Origin: Capsaspora owczarzaki ATCC 30864
Lineage: Eukaryota; Opisthokonta; Filasterea
Assembly: GCF_000151315.2 (NCBI RefSeq)
Contig: NW_011887298.1
Location: 1,275,695 to 1,339,694 of the forward strand
Length of the DNA stretch: 64,000 nt
Direction: 5' to 3'
Position numbers and translations under genes: made by a program. Below the pieces are notes generated by a model, which searched no databases, had not been told where the DNA came from, and worked only from the letters and a program-made list of their open reading frames with translations. Shown here one piece after another: positions 10,757-23,113 of the stretch. The stretch's first letter is position 1. Each line of letters opens with the position of its first letter.

Positions 10757-12922
10757 ATGTCGACGCCACCGACGCTGCCTCCCAACCCTGCTTCTGGTGC
10801 TGCTGCGAGTGGACCCACGATGAGCCAGATTGCCAGTGTGGCAGCGACTTCGACTGGAGCTGCTGTCGCCTCGCTCACCGGATCGCACAATTCTGCTACC
10901 ACTGGTACCACTGGCACTACTACGACGACGACGACGACTACGACTACTACTACTCCTGCTGCTGAGGTGCCAAAGTCGTTTGTGATGCGGCACTGGCGCA
11001 AGGCAGCAGTCGTCTCTGCCATCGCGCTGCTCTACGCTGGCTACAAGGACCATGCGGCCCACGTCGACCGCCACCGCCTCGCCATCCTCCGCGCAGCCGC
11101 CGTACGTCCTCGCTTCTGAACGACAATTAGTGATCTAAGCATTGGACGTGAATGGGAGGTGTCGTTGTGGCTTTGTTGTGTTGGGGGATGGTCGGGAGTG
11201 ATCCGTTGCTTCAGTCTTGGCAATGCAAACTGCCAATGATGCTCAGAGCTTTGGCACTGAGGATGATCACAAAAACTCAACAAACTGCAACAAACGTGTT
11301 ACTCACCCTCTTGTTGTTTCATCTCACTGTTGGATTTTTAGGATGTTGGCGCAGAACCAACCGTCGCAATGGAAAGCCCGCGCAGGCTGACTGTCATCAT
11401 CAACCCGGCGGCGGGTGATCGCAAGGCGCGTCGCTTGTTTGAGGAGCACGCTGCGCCGATTTTGCATCTGGCTGGCATCGACTACGGCGTGGTCGAGACG
11501 GAGCGCGTTGGCCAAGGCAAGGAGATTGCAGGCATGATTGAGCTCGCCAAGACGGACGGAATCGTCGTCGTCGGTGGCGACGGACTGCTCCAGGAGGTCG
11601 TCACGGGCTTGCTGCGTCGTGAGGATGCGGACGAGGCGCGCAAGGTGCCCGTCGGAGTCATCCCAATCGGATCCGCCAACGGTTTCTTTGCCTCGTGGTT
11701 TGCCACGTCCCAAACCGCGCTCTGGATTGCTGGCATTGAGCGACTGCTGCCAGAGTCGTGGCGCACCCGTGTACTAGGCCGGCTAATATCAATCGATCCG
11801 GAGCAAGCATCCGACACTCGTGGTTTGCCTACCTCGGAAGACGGACAGATTCAACCACAAGACCACCCAGACGTCCTCCGCTACCTCGCCCAGCAACGTG
11901 ACGAGCAGGCCCGATCGGTGCTGGTGCGCCGCATGGACGCGTTGATGCGCGAAAAGACGCTCGTCCAGCGAGAAATCGAAGTGCTCGACACCAGACCCAC
12001 TTGGAAGCGCATCGTCTCGAGCGCTGCACCACCCGGCGTTGACGAACGCAACAAACGGCTGGGCGCACTGGTCATTGAGATTCAAGCACTCGAACGCCAG
12101 ATCCAAGCCTCGGCCAGCCAGACGCTCCGCGTGCATCGCGAAGTCACGGCGCCTGCGGCACAAGTAAGCTCGACCTTTGCCAAGCAAATCATCTCCACCA
12201 TCCTTGAGGACTCTGGCCGGTCTGTCGCTGCGGCTGCACTTGCGATTGCCCGTGGCAACACGGCGCCAGTGGACGTGTTTGAGATCTCTGCCGCCGAGTT
12301 GCAAAAGAAAGTGTACGCGCTGCACCACATTGGCTTTGGTATTCCGTCGTACGACGGGATTGATGCGACCAGCTCGACTTGGCTGAAGGGTTTGCGCTAT
12401 GAAATGGCCCTTTGGAGAGCCGCCGTCCTCAAAAAGAAGCCGAGCGCCGAGATGACAATCTCCTACCACGACGTTCACACCAACGAGACCCTTTCGGCCC
12501 GCGTTCCCAACGTGCTGAGTCTCTTGGCGCTCAAGGGCAGCCACCTGACCGTCAGTCACCAATTGCGGCCATATGCGGTAGCGCCCAACCTCCCGCCTCA
12601 AGTTGTTCCGCAATTGTTCTTGCCAGGCGAGAATCGCGCTCTGCCTGTCGGTGGCTCCGTGCAACTGATGCTTCTCCAGGGCCCTGTGTCTGGCTGGCAG
12701 CTGGTGCAACTTGGCTCGGTCCTCTCGGCGAACTCGACTGCTCTGTCTACTCTGCAGCAACCCTCCCCTCTACCCGCAAACATTCGCGTTGTTCAGACAG
12801 ATTCGTTTGAGCTGCAGCCCGACCGTAGCGCTGGCATCCAATGGAGCTTTGATGGTGAATTGTTTGATCCCCTTCCGATTCGTGTGCAAGTGCTTCGGCG
12901 ACATCTCGCCATGTTTTGTTAA
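10757..12922 (+). CDS. AGK: Acylglycerol kinase, mitochondrial (AGK-like lipid kinase)
   Basis: Two exons, 10757-11101 and 11342-12922 (phase 0), 641 residues. The second exon opens with a diacylglycerol-kinase catalytic domain: the phosphate-loop-like INPAAGDRKA, then VVGGDGLLQEV with the catalytic-site GGDG at about 193-196, and IPIGSANGFF. Exon 1 has a Ser/Thr-rich N-terminus with a poly-Thr tract, a basic segment (MRHWRK) and one hydrophobic helix at about 83-97, matching the inner-membrane anchor of animal AGK. AGK phosphorylates mono- and diacylglycerol to lysophosphatidic and phosphatidic acid and, in animals, is also a TIM22 subunit; whether that second role applies here is unknown. 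The protein is about 220 residues longer than human AGK, mainly through an inserted coiled-coil stretch in the middle (roughly 275-400). Confidence 0.85.
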
Positions 12923-13075
12923 ACGGCGCCCGCTGTGTAACACAACAATAACAAGCCATCAATGTCTTAATTGAACAAATTTGTTTCTTTAATCTGTCTT
13001 GCTCTCTCTTTGTGAGCAAACAACACAAAATAGAATTGAACAAACAAAAACAAAAAGAGCGATGAGCTGATTCGT

Positions 13076-15713
13076 CTACTTTTTGTCGTCAGGTCGCGGA
13101 GGGGCCGGGGCGGTGGAGAACACAAAATCGTCTTTCGTGTCCAACGCCCACGAGAAGCGATCCAGGGTCGTTGGCGGGAAGATCTTGTTCAGGTCGAGCT
13201 TGTTGCGCTTGCACCATGCCACGCTGATGCGAGGATCAATGTAGTTCACTTTTGACGTGTTGAGTGAGAGTGCTCGGGAGTCCTCCTGCATCAAAAGGAA
13301 AGATTGGACCAAAAAAAAAAGTAGTGAAAGAAAAAGTGAGTTCCTCGGGAATTTTTTTTCACAGCTGTTGAACACAAGAGCGCCTGGGAAAAAATGAACG
13401 GGGCTACTGTACCTTGGTCTCTTGCTTGACTTCAAGCTGGACAATGCGGTCTTCCGCTTTCTTTTTCCGCTCAACGAGAGCGCTGTACTTTTTGGTTGTT
13501 TTTGGCGTTTCCTTCAGCTCGTCCTTGATCTTGGTCAAGCTCGCCTTGGCAGCCTTCATGGCCGAGGCCATCTTCTTGCGATCGTCAGCGGGATTGGTGG
13601 TCGTGATGCGCTGGTGATTGCAGAGACGAGCGACAGCCACATTGGCGCGATCAAACGCCGCCTTTTTGTGCACTTCGCTCACTTTGCGGCAATCGGGCAA
13701 CGAGCGCTCAAACAGGGAGGAGGCCGAGTATGTTCGGAAGCTTCGAGCTGAAAAGTTCTTGTCGAATGACTTGACAAACGTGTCAACTCGGGTGCCCTAT
13801 GATTGGCGATACGAGAAGAAAGGGATCAGCAAAATTGAAGCGACCAACGGGACTCATTTCGCTCAAACACTCACAACTGAAGAGTCAAACACGGGTGTCT
13901 TGGGATCTTTGGCTGCCGCCATCATCATTTTGAACACTTTGAACGCTGAGGGATCAACTTCGACACTGTTGGTGTACTGCACCATGTCCTTTCCGGGAAA
14001 GTCGAACGAGATGGTGCGGGGCTCGACCAGCTTGACATGCTTGGGCAACAGCGTGAAAAGGCCATAGGACGAGTCGGTGTCGATCTTGCTCGTGCCGGGT
14101 CGAAGCGCAAGCTGATCGAGCAGGTAAACGCCCAACGCAGTCTGTGCCTGAACGGTTGGCTCCTTGGCGAGGCGCATGCACTTGAAAACTTGCTCTCGAA
14201 TTTCAGAGATGTGCTCCTATTCGAGGAAAACAAAAAAACAACGTGGCGTGAGGATTGATTTGTTTTGTTTTGTTTGTGAATGAACAGAAAACCAAGTACT
14301 ACTGCTTACACCTAGTTTGCGAACTTGGTCAAACTTGGCCGCAGTTGCCTCTTGGATCAGCTTTGCAGAACGGCTTGGCACAATCGCCTTGGTTAGACCG
14401 CTGATTTTGCACGTCCAGGTCGCGCTCCAGAGCGCAGTCGGGCGCGAGACAATCGCCTTCCAGTTTGTGCCTGGAACGGGAGATGGCGGAACAGGTGCGC
14501 CTTCGGACAAGTTCAGCGTAACGTCCGCAGGCGAAAGTCGAGGCTTGATGTGACCTGTAAGCGGCGAGTTGCCTCGTCCCAGAAAGATGCTGGGCGGCTC
14601 CATTACGTACGGGCCGAACTTTTGCGGAACGCCATCCACAACAACAACGCCGTGCTTGAGTGCTCGTTCCGCTTTCTTTGCTTTCTGTGAGATTGAGAAA
14701 AGAGTTGAAGATGAGGGACGACAAGTTGACAATTGGCTCTCCAACAAGAGCAAAAGGATGCACCGACCTCCTTGGCAGTCAGAGCACTGCGTTTCTTTTC
14801 GCGCAAGCGCATCAAGTGTGCTGCTATCTTGGTGAAGTCGCACTTGTCATATTCAAGCACCTTCGGGAGCTGATCGCGTTCCCAAAAAACAAAACAAAAA
14901 AAAAAAACACGTAAGAATCGCAAGTCCAAACACGGGACCCACAACAAGACCAACACCTACTGGGCTTGCCAGCTCATGGCGGTGCTGATCCACCAGCTTG
15001 TTAAGATCGGCAATAAAGTTCAGCCGGAACTTTGGATTGACAATCAACGGCGAGTTCAATCTCGCAGCAAACAGGCAGACGGCCTCCTCGACAACGTCAG
15101 GAAGCATCCTCACGGGCTGCCCGTCATAGAAGAACGTGACATTCACGGGCAATCGCGTGTACGGCTCTGGGAACAGGGGACCATTGTGCACAAAGGTCGT
15201 CCAGCGAGCCTCCTTGGCGTCGGCTGGGATGTCGGACGCGTCCAGATCGACCTCCTCGCCGTCGGCCTCCGCTGCATCGTCGAGCTCGTCCTCCAGGCCC
15301 GAGCTGATCTTGCTTGGCAGCCGTTGCTTGGCCTTGGTCTTGGACGCGAGCTTGGCAGCGCTTGCGGTCTTGGTGGTCTTGGCTTTGCTGCTCTTTGCTC
15401 CCGCGGCCGTGGCCGTGGCCGTGGCAGTCAGGCTCGATGCAGCTGCGGTAGCGGCAACTGACGAGACTGAGAAGGGCGTCGTGGTGGCTGTGGTTGCGGA
15501 TGGTGCGCGCTTGCTTGGGCTCCATCGTGGGCTCGTCACAAGAGCAGTCTCCAGTGTCAGTCCTCGCTTGAAGGCCGGCAAGCCGTCAGATTTGCGGGCG
15601 AGCGTCACAGTGGAACCCGAGTACTGGCGATGACCAGGCACTGCGACGGATGCGAGCAACGGACGCGATGCGATCAGCGAGAGTGCTTTTGGCGGGAAAC
15701 GCAGGCTCAGCAT
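13076..15713 (-). CDS. TOP1: DNA topoisomerase IB, with mitochondrial-type N-terminus
   Basis: Six exons, all introns phase 0: 15713-14961, 14869-14768, 14684-14310, 14216-13875, 13796-13413, 13285-13076; 721 residues. The full catalytic set of type IB topoisomerases is present: Arg449 (LALRPG), Lys486 (FPGKD), Arg545 (SFRTY), His585 (CNHQR) and the nucleophile Tyr667 (SKVNYIDPR). The enzyme nicks one strand through a 3'-phosphotyrosine and relaxes supercoils. The first 35 residues are basic, Ser/Leu-rich and lack acids, as in a mitochondrial presequence; they are followed by a Ser/Thr/Ala region and a Lys-rich block (about 125-150) that could serve as a nuclear signal. The long charged N-terminal domain of nuclear TOP1 is absent. 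Dual targeting is therefore possible. It lies tail-to-tail with AGK, 153 bases apart. Confidence 0.93.
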
Positions 15714-15883
15714 TTGTTTTGAGGATTGGGGGGAAAGACTGCGTTCATAAATATAGTCTGAGAATAGTATATTAAGATGCAAAAACACACAAACAAAAAA
15801 ACCAATAAAACAGCAAAGAAACAAAACGAGTGGGTTGATTGATGATTGCTCAAAGAGTAAAACGAGCCGCAACACAATGATGT

Positions 15884-18800
15884 TTAAACCACCTGGACGG
15901 TCGCGCTGCACTTTTTGCAGGGAAGGAACTCTATTGATGTAGCGGTGCCTTCAATGGAGTCGAGCATGGTGCGCGTCGAGTCGTCGAGAAGAACGAGCGG
16001 CTGCTCCAAAACGCCGCGGGGGAAATCAAAATCAACAAACAAACAAACAAACAAACAAACATGTTCAGAGTGAGTATCGCAGCCAGGTTCAAAAAATTCC
16101 AACAATCGACTTGCAACAGATCAAATCACCCCATTTCGTACCTGCTCTGGTGGTGGAGATGGTGGCGGTGCGCCCTCGATGCTCTCACCCGGTGTACGCT
16201 CGTGTGGCGGCCGTCGGCAACGCTGGAATGTCTGGATGGAGTCGGTGAGCTGGTTGTAGAACTGTTGCTGGACCGACTCGGGAGCCTGGTCGACAGCCTC
16301 GCTGTCGCCGGGTAGAGGAACGATGCCTTCCAGAGCCATGTAGCGGAGTAGCAGGCGCTTAAGCTGTGACAGGGTGTGCTTTTGAATTTCACGCTCCTCG
16401 AGCAGTTGCTCAATGTAGGTGTTGCGCTCTTCAAACTTCTTTTTCAGCGCGGCTCGCTCTGCCTGGTACATGAGAATGTACTCGCCCACCGTGTCCGTTT
16501 CCAGCGCCAATCGTTCCGACAGGTGCTGCTCTTGCGCCAACCGCTCGACCAGCGCAGTCTTTTCGTCCACGACCTGCACAAAGTGGCCCTGCAGCTTGTC
16601 CATTTTGGTCTGCAGCTCCTCTCGCATGGTTTCGTGCGACCGCAGGCTAGAGCGCAATGCATTCACCTCGGCCTCGTGATCGACGCGGGAGATGATGTCC
16701 GTGTCAGCTAGGGATGACTGTTGTTGCTGGTGTTGTTGCTGTGATTGCGAGGACGAGGAAGAGGAGGGTTCAGCGTCACTGTCATCGTGGTGGTGGTGGT
16801 GGTGTTGGGCGTGCTCCATCTGCTGTGCTTTCAGCAGGGCTTGTGTTTGGAACACGGTTTGGTTGAGTTGCTCATTTTCGTCTGTTAGCCGTGAGTTTTC
16901 AAGCTCCAATTGTTGCATTCGCAAGGTTGTTGCCGCCGATACTTCAGCGTCCTCGTCGTTGTTGTTGTTGGCTGCGTCGCCATTAGAGGACAAAATACCG
17001 CTGGATGCACCTGCTTGAATAGCATCCAACTCTTGTTGCAATCGCGAACATTGAGCTTCGAGTTGACTCGCACGATGCTGCTCGCTGTGCGCAGATTCGG
17101 TTAGCTGGGCATTCGAATTCATAATCTGCACAAACCGATCTTCCAGTTCGGTGACTTGCGCCTTGAGTGCACGGTTTTGCGACGTCGCCTTGCTGATCGT
17201 CTCCCCGTCACTGCGGAGCTTGCCCAGCAAAGAGTCGCGATCGTACATTGAAGCCTGGTAGCGTTCGTTTTCCACCCGCAACGCCGAGAGCTGCTCGAGT
17301 TGTTGGTCGTACTTGGCCTGAAGCGCGACCATCGCGGCAGCCTGGGTGTCTGTTTGCTCCCGTTGGGCGACATCGGCTCCTTGCAGCTTTTCAATTTGGA
17401 GACGCAGGCTCTGGGTTTCTGCGGCCGATTCGGCAGCTTTTGCCTCTAGCAGCCGCTCGAGCTCCTCGATGCGTGCCTGTGACGCCCGTGATGTGGCGGC
17501 AGCAAGTGCCTCGTCGTGTGAATTTGGCGGTTGAGTCGATGATTCAGATCCAGAAGCCGAGGCCGAACTTGCAACGGCGGTGGCAGCTGCTGCGGTCGCA
17601 GAGGCGACAGCTGCTGCCGTGTTTCGTTGTGCATCTTGCAACTGGGCCTCCAGGTCGGAGATGCGCTTGGCGTCACTGTCGCGAGCGCGAGCAGTAGTGT
17701 CATGCTGGGTGGTCAGAGTTTGGACACGCGCCGTCTCCAGCTGAAGCTCGCTGGCCAAGCTGTTGCGATCCTCTTGCACTTGACGGAGCGCCGACTCAAG
17801 CTTGAGAACGCGCTCGTGAAGCTCCGTGTTTTCGGTAACAATGGCAGACAGTCCCAGTTTCTCGGCGCCCGCTTGGCGCGTCGCCGAAACGGCTCCGTTG
17901 CTGAGCGGGGGAGCAGAAGTCTGCAAAAGAGGCGAGAAGCCATTGCTGCTGCTGCCGTCGCCAACAATTTGCTGAAATTCCAGTTGCTTTAACGCAATGG
18001 CCTTGCTCAAGTCGCGGTTTTTGATTTCCAGGTGCTCCATGCTGGTGAGTTGCCGCTGGAGTCGCTGCACAAGCTCGCTGTTGGACTGGCGCGACTCGCG
18101 CAGCTGCTGCTCGCACTCTCGCACACGATCGTTGGCGCGCGCCAAATTCGCCTTCCCGTCTTCCTGCGCTCGGCTTTGCTGATCACAGCGCGCTCGCAAG
18201 TCTTGGACGGTGCGGTCGAGAGTGTCGGCGCGTAGCTTTTGCTCCGTCGCCGAGTCGCGCATTTCGCCAACAGTGCGCGCATGCTCTGCGCTCTGTCGCT
18301 GGGCTGTTAACAATTGCTGTGCGAGCTCGCCTTTGTCGCGAATCAACGTCTGAATGACCTCGTTTTGCGAAGCAATGGTGCGCTCGAGCTCTGCGAGTGC
18401 ATCCACTTGCACTTGGTGAATTGGCGCCAATCCCGGCAATGTACTCGCTAATCGCTGTGTCATCTGTGATTTTGTGAATGTGAGCGTGAGAGAGGAGGGT
18501 GGCTTGTGATATCCCGCATCACGAGTAACAAATCCAATTGCGAGCACCAAACCTGTGCTAACGGATCGAGTGGAGCCACAGCCAGATTCGAAGCGACTCG
18601 CTGCGGTGGCAATGCAACGCCGCTTGTGTGGGCATGGGTCTGTGCATGCACCGCGGCTGGTGGATGAACAGTCGATGCGCTTCTTGAGGGAGCAGCAGGA
18701 GCGAGTCCATTCGGCAACGGTGATGACGGTGCGCCTGCCTGTGCCTGTGCCTGTGCCTGTGTCCGTGCCTGTGCCTGTGCCTGTGCATGTGCCTGTCCAT

Positions 18801-19351
18801 GCGATGAAGCAGCAGCTGAGCTCTTGAGTGGTGCCTGGCTCGCTGGCGGGTGGCTGGCTCCTGCTGCGTTGGCACTGGAACTGGCTGCCTGCTGGCTCGA
18901 GCTGCTGCTGCTCGCACCGCCGCGACGCTTCTTCTCGAGCTAGTGCGTTGAGCATTTTGTTGTTGGTTGGTTTGTTTCACACAGTTCAAAAAAAAGCGCA
19001 AGGTCAGCAATGGTCTGTCAGTCAGCTCAGAGCTCAATAACGCAATGGCTCAAAAGCGACGCTACTGCCCCACATCCACCATTGGAAACTGTAAAGTTGG
19101 GTTGATGGATTGAAAGTAGTGAGCATTGGAGGGGCGATGGGGGGTTGGCGGCAGAATTGGAGGTGGGACAGTCGTGGCGAGGGGGGCGTGAAGGAGGAGG
19201 AGGAAGAACGAAAACGGTTTGGATTCAAAAAGAAAACGCCGCGTATCGGAATTGTTTGGATAAAAACTGGTGGATTGGATAGGGAAAGTGAACCAAGCGC
19301 GCCTACCAATCTCTGGGCGAGCTGCGCCTTCGCATCGGTCGCGGCGTCCAT
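15884..19351 (-). CDS. GOLGA2: Golgin GM130 homologue (Golgi matrix coiled-coil protein)
   Basis: Four exons, all junctions phase 0: 19351-19307, 18939-18553, 18463-16142, 16000-15884; 956 residues (human GM130 is about 1000). Exons 1-2 give a basic start, KAQLAQRLLEKKRR, like the p115-binding N-terminus of GM130. A Ser/Ala/Gln-rich linker follows, partly encoded by a GTGCCT-type repeat (Gln-Ala on the coding strand). About 650 residues of heptad coiled coil come next. The decisive block is ETDTVGEYILMYQAERAALK, which closely matches the GM130 C-terminal signature ETDTIGEYI-LYQ-R. A short last exon ends SATVQVV, resembling the C-terminal PDZ ligand by which GM130 binds GRASP65. Likely role: cis-Golgi tethering and stacking. 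A longer frame through the first two introns exists but is broken into unlikely Cys/Thr repeats, so the spliced model is preferred. Confidence 0.88.
18733..18797. repeat. Hexanucleotide repeat (GTGCCT)n in GM130 exon 2
   Basis: About ten imperfect units; on the coding strand they are read as alternating Gln-Ala (with a few substitutions), a linker without predicted fold. Confidence 0.8.
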
Positions 19352-19645
19352 TCGCTCGGATGTTTGTCGGGAAATGAAAAATCACAAAGCCGCAAGTTCA
19401 ATGAGGAGTGAATAAAGTAAAACAAGTAGAGTGAGCCGAATGATGATCATCGAAGAGAGCGAGGATGTTGCTGAGAAACGGTCAGATTTTCTGTTTTGCT
19501 TAACGTTTGTCGTTTCCGCTGTGCAAAAACTGCACACTCAACGTTGAACGCACTCTCTATGCATCGCGCATTGGTCGGTGTGGCAAAAAATACAAAACAG
19601 CCGTGTTTACGGTTCTTTAATTACAATACATCCCAAAAAGAATGA

Positions 19646-22600
19646 TCAGACATACACGCCATCCGCTTCGTCGCTCTGCACTTGGTAGCCCGAACGACCC
19701 TTGTGGTAAGTGGCAGCCTCGTTGAGCGTTCGTTCAAGTGCGATCGATTTGGCACTGTGTGTGTCCCCGGTGGTTTGGATGCGTATCGATTCCGTGCCTG
19801 TTTGAAACAACCAAGTCGATTAGCAACGCACACACACACACACACGCACACACACACACACACCCTTTCATTCCGCGCTTCCTGCAGCCGGCAGCATGCC
19901 ACGTACAATAGTGCAGGAAAATCGCTTGGATGGTCACGTTAAACACGCCCGTATACATCATGACCACCAGAACGCCCTGGAAAATCATAATCTGCTCCGG
20001 CACAGAGACATATTGGTGTTGTCAGACAACAAGTAAAGTACAAACAGAAAACGGCTCCATCGTGTAGCTCAAACGTACAATGAACGGGAAGGCGAGAACG
20101 TCCAAGTCTTCCTTCGAGCGCAAAACCCCAGCAATGATGAGCGCGCTCGTCAATGCAATAAAGCACAAACCAAGCGTCATCACGAGGCTGGTGGCAGACT
20201 GCACGACGGCAAACGGCAAAGCATTTCGCGAGAGGAGTCCAACCGACTTGCGACCCGCACGGCAGAAGGGCTCTCCCGAGATGGCCATCTAGCAAACAGC
20301 AAGTGAGTCGAGAAATGTTTGAGTGAACGATACAATACCTCCCTGCCTGGTCAGACAAAAGCAGTGATGACAGGGAGCGAATGAAACTCACCTGAACATA
20401 AGCCATGCGGGTGACAAACTCCATAAATGACGCCATGCTCAGCACCAAGCAATCAAAACAGCTGAGCAGCAGCTTGGCAAAATCGTTCTTGCTCTTGCGC
20501 AGCATTTGCCGGACGCGGGAGATCAGGAGACGAAGCAGCGCTGCAACAACCATGACCAAGGAACCAAAGGCAATCGACCCCAGGTGGAAGTACATTGTGC
20601 GCATGAAGGAATTCCAGACTGGCCGAGAGCACGGAATCTAACAATGGCAAAGATACAAAGCAAACCAAAAGATTGTCGTGAGCATTGACGCCAGCGAAAC
20701 ACCCTCAACAAAAAAAAACACGAGAACTGCGGGTGCCAAAGCACGCATTACCTTTCGCTTTTCACAGGTAAGCCAATCAGACACGGCCCCTGCGATTGTC
20801 ATGACGGCAACCCCTTGGATGAATTGCAAAATCCAGATAAACCCAATGATCTGGAACACACGAACTTGTTGAAGAGACTCGTTCTCGTCGTACCACAGGT
20901 ACGGAATGCCCGAGCCGGTGAAATGGATGGATGTGCTGCCTGCCGACCCCATGTGCACAATCACGATAATGTTGAAGGCAAATACGATGCAAACAAGGCC
21001 AAACCCGAGGAAAGGGACAATGACGAGCTGAGGCATGTGAGTGACTGCTTCGGCGGCCAACTTGATGATCTGGGTGGCAAAGTAAATGCCACGGCGCAAA
21101 AGAAACGTCATCAGGATGGCGAACAGCGTCAGCAGAAGGAAGATGATGGCGTAGGTCAAGAACATGTCTCGGTCCGTGTAATCAGAGTGCACGGTGGCAT
21201 CGCTTGGCTTGCCGTCCAGCTTGGAGTCAAGCGAGTGCCACTCGGCAAAACAGAACGCCGAGCAAGACAGCAAGAGTGTCAGGCCGAACGCAATGGAGCT
21301 CCAAATAATGCAGCCAGCAAAGCGACTCAGTAGCAAAAGCCAGATCAGAGAAAGAGCCGTTGCCAGAAGCAAGCCGCTGTTGCAGAGGGGTGGCGAGGTG
21401 GTGGCGAGAAGAAAGTCAACGAAATTGATTGGGGGGGGGGCGGCGGCGGAATGAACAATCCAACAATCACCCTCCTGCTCCGCTCTTTTTTTTACTCACA
21501 GGAGAATCCAGCCATAAGAATGATTCAAATCCGACATGATCCGATCAGCCAGTCCGCTGTCGTTGATGTCTTGATACGCCATGTCCGCGATTTGAGTTGC
21601 ATTGATGGTCATGTTCGACGCAGGATCCGTGTAAGACTCTCCAAGATGGGATGGAATGCAGCGATGGGCGTCTGGAAGTCAAACAAGAAGAAGAAGGAAC
21701 AAACTCAGCAACGATGAGACTTGGCCTCAAACCCCTCGACCACTCCACTTCTTACCCGAAAAGCTTTGGAAGGAACCGGATGCACACAGGCCTTGGCTGA
21801 TCTTGGCAAGCAAATCAGCTTCGCTCACCACTGTAACGTTGGCGACACACCAAATCTGAGAACCAGACGCGGTTGGGAAGCTGGCCGGCGCTGTCACCTT
21901 TGGACACGACGCAACGCACACACCGCGGGCAATGTAGCGACTCGCCGACAAAAAGGAGTCGTGGAAGGATTGTGAATGCGCCGAGGATGACGGAGTCGAG
22001 CCAATGAGCGCCGCAGCTCGTTCTGGGCGATTCATGAGCGTAACTTGAGGCAAGTACAAGTTCCACTCGTTGTCGTTGTGGATTGAGTCTTGTTGGATGC
22101 TCGTCGTACTGTTGCCATCCAGGTAGAACAGCAAGTAGGGTTTCCCGCGCATGTCCGGCCCATCCTCGTTTTCAATGCCACAAAAGTAGCCTTGCCAATC
22201 TCGACCGTGGTACAATCTGCCGAAAAAAAAAACCAAAATCCCAATCGTTCAGAGAAACGCGGTTTTAACCCCCCCCCCCCAATGAACTCGAGCCATAACA
22301 TTATCTTTTCGCACGGCAGACGTTTAGCCTCCTACCTTGCAGGATCGCCTTGGGAGACGGCAACAATGCCAAGGACCATCATGACAAACACGTAGAGGAG
22401 GAACAGGACGAGGAACGGCCAGTCGTTGACGCACTGCCCGCCTTTCCACTTGCGCCCGGCATCGCGCGGACTTGCCTCGTCAATGTCACCAAGTCCGCCA
22501 TACGGGCTGTCCGCAGAGGCGCCCTCCGACCGACTGATGACGACAGCGCCGCGCTGGTTGGCGGCATTTGGCTGTTTCCGGCTGCTCGGGGCAGCCACGC

Positions 22601-22930
22601 CGCCGTACGACGACCGCTGCCCGCCTGCCAGTGCGCCCGAGGCTTGCTTGTGACTGGAGCTGGCAAACGCGGCCTGTGGCTCGGGGGCACTGGCGTTCTG
22701 GTACGCGCCCGGGTTGTAGTAGGACTGCGAACTCACCGTCCGGCTGCTCCCGCCGGCCTATGTACCAAACAAACAACGACCACCATGATGAGACCAGCGA
22801 AATGCGAAATCAAAACCCAAGGAGAAGTACATCAAATTCACAACGGTGTAGAAGGGCGGGGGTGGGGGAAGGCGGAAAAACCTCAAACCCGTACCAGCAA
22901 GCCGGAACGCTCTTCGTCCGGACTGCTCAT
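19646..22930 (-). CDS. Choline transporter-like protein (SLC44/CTL family)
   Basis: Nine exons: 22930-22895, 22757-22336, 22216-21756, 21671-21500, 21376-20752, 20637-20392, 20288-20079, 19991-19907, 19797-19646; 802 residues. A 12-residue first exon leads to a disordered cytosolic N-terminus (Gly/Ser/Ala, Tyr). The first membrane helix (WPFLVLFLLYVFVMMVLGIV) is followed by a large extracytosolic loop with Cys and N-glycosylation sequons (NST, NHS, NVT). About nine further hydrophobic helices follow. The family block HLGSIAFGSL, followed by a basic cytosolic helix, and the RPVWNSFMR segment are typical of CTL proteins. Such proteins move choline or ethanolamine across the plasma or mitochondrial membrane. 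The last intron contains a CA microsatellite (19828-19863). The C-terminus ends in a short soluble tail after a phase-1 junction. Confidence 0.9.
19828..19863. repeat. CA microsatellite in the last intron of the SLC44 gene
   Basis: Roughly 18 CA units with one CG interruption; located between the 3' splice site and the donor of the last intron. Confidence 0.9.
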
Positions 22931-23113
22931 TTTTAGGCTGGGCGGCGACTCTGAGCGACTGAGAGAATGCTGTACGGCAATAAAAGAAGAGTAGAGGACG
23001 AAAGAATTATCAGGGTTTGACGAAAAAAATGCCATGATGCACTGCTGATACTGTATTGAGATGGATGAATACGAAATTGGAACCGAGGAAACCGACATGC
23101 AGCGCGTGCCAAA

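Noticed and set aside
16121-18955. Uninterrupted 944-codon frame as the GM130 gene
   Set aside because: Its first 160 codons run through two introns and give Thr/Gly and Cys repeats; the four-exon model yields conserved GM130 ends instead.
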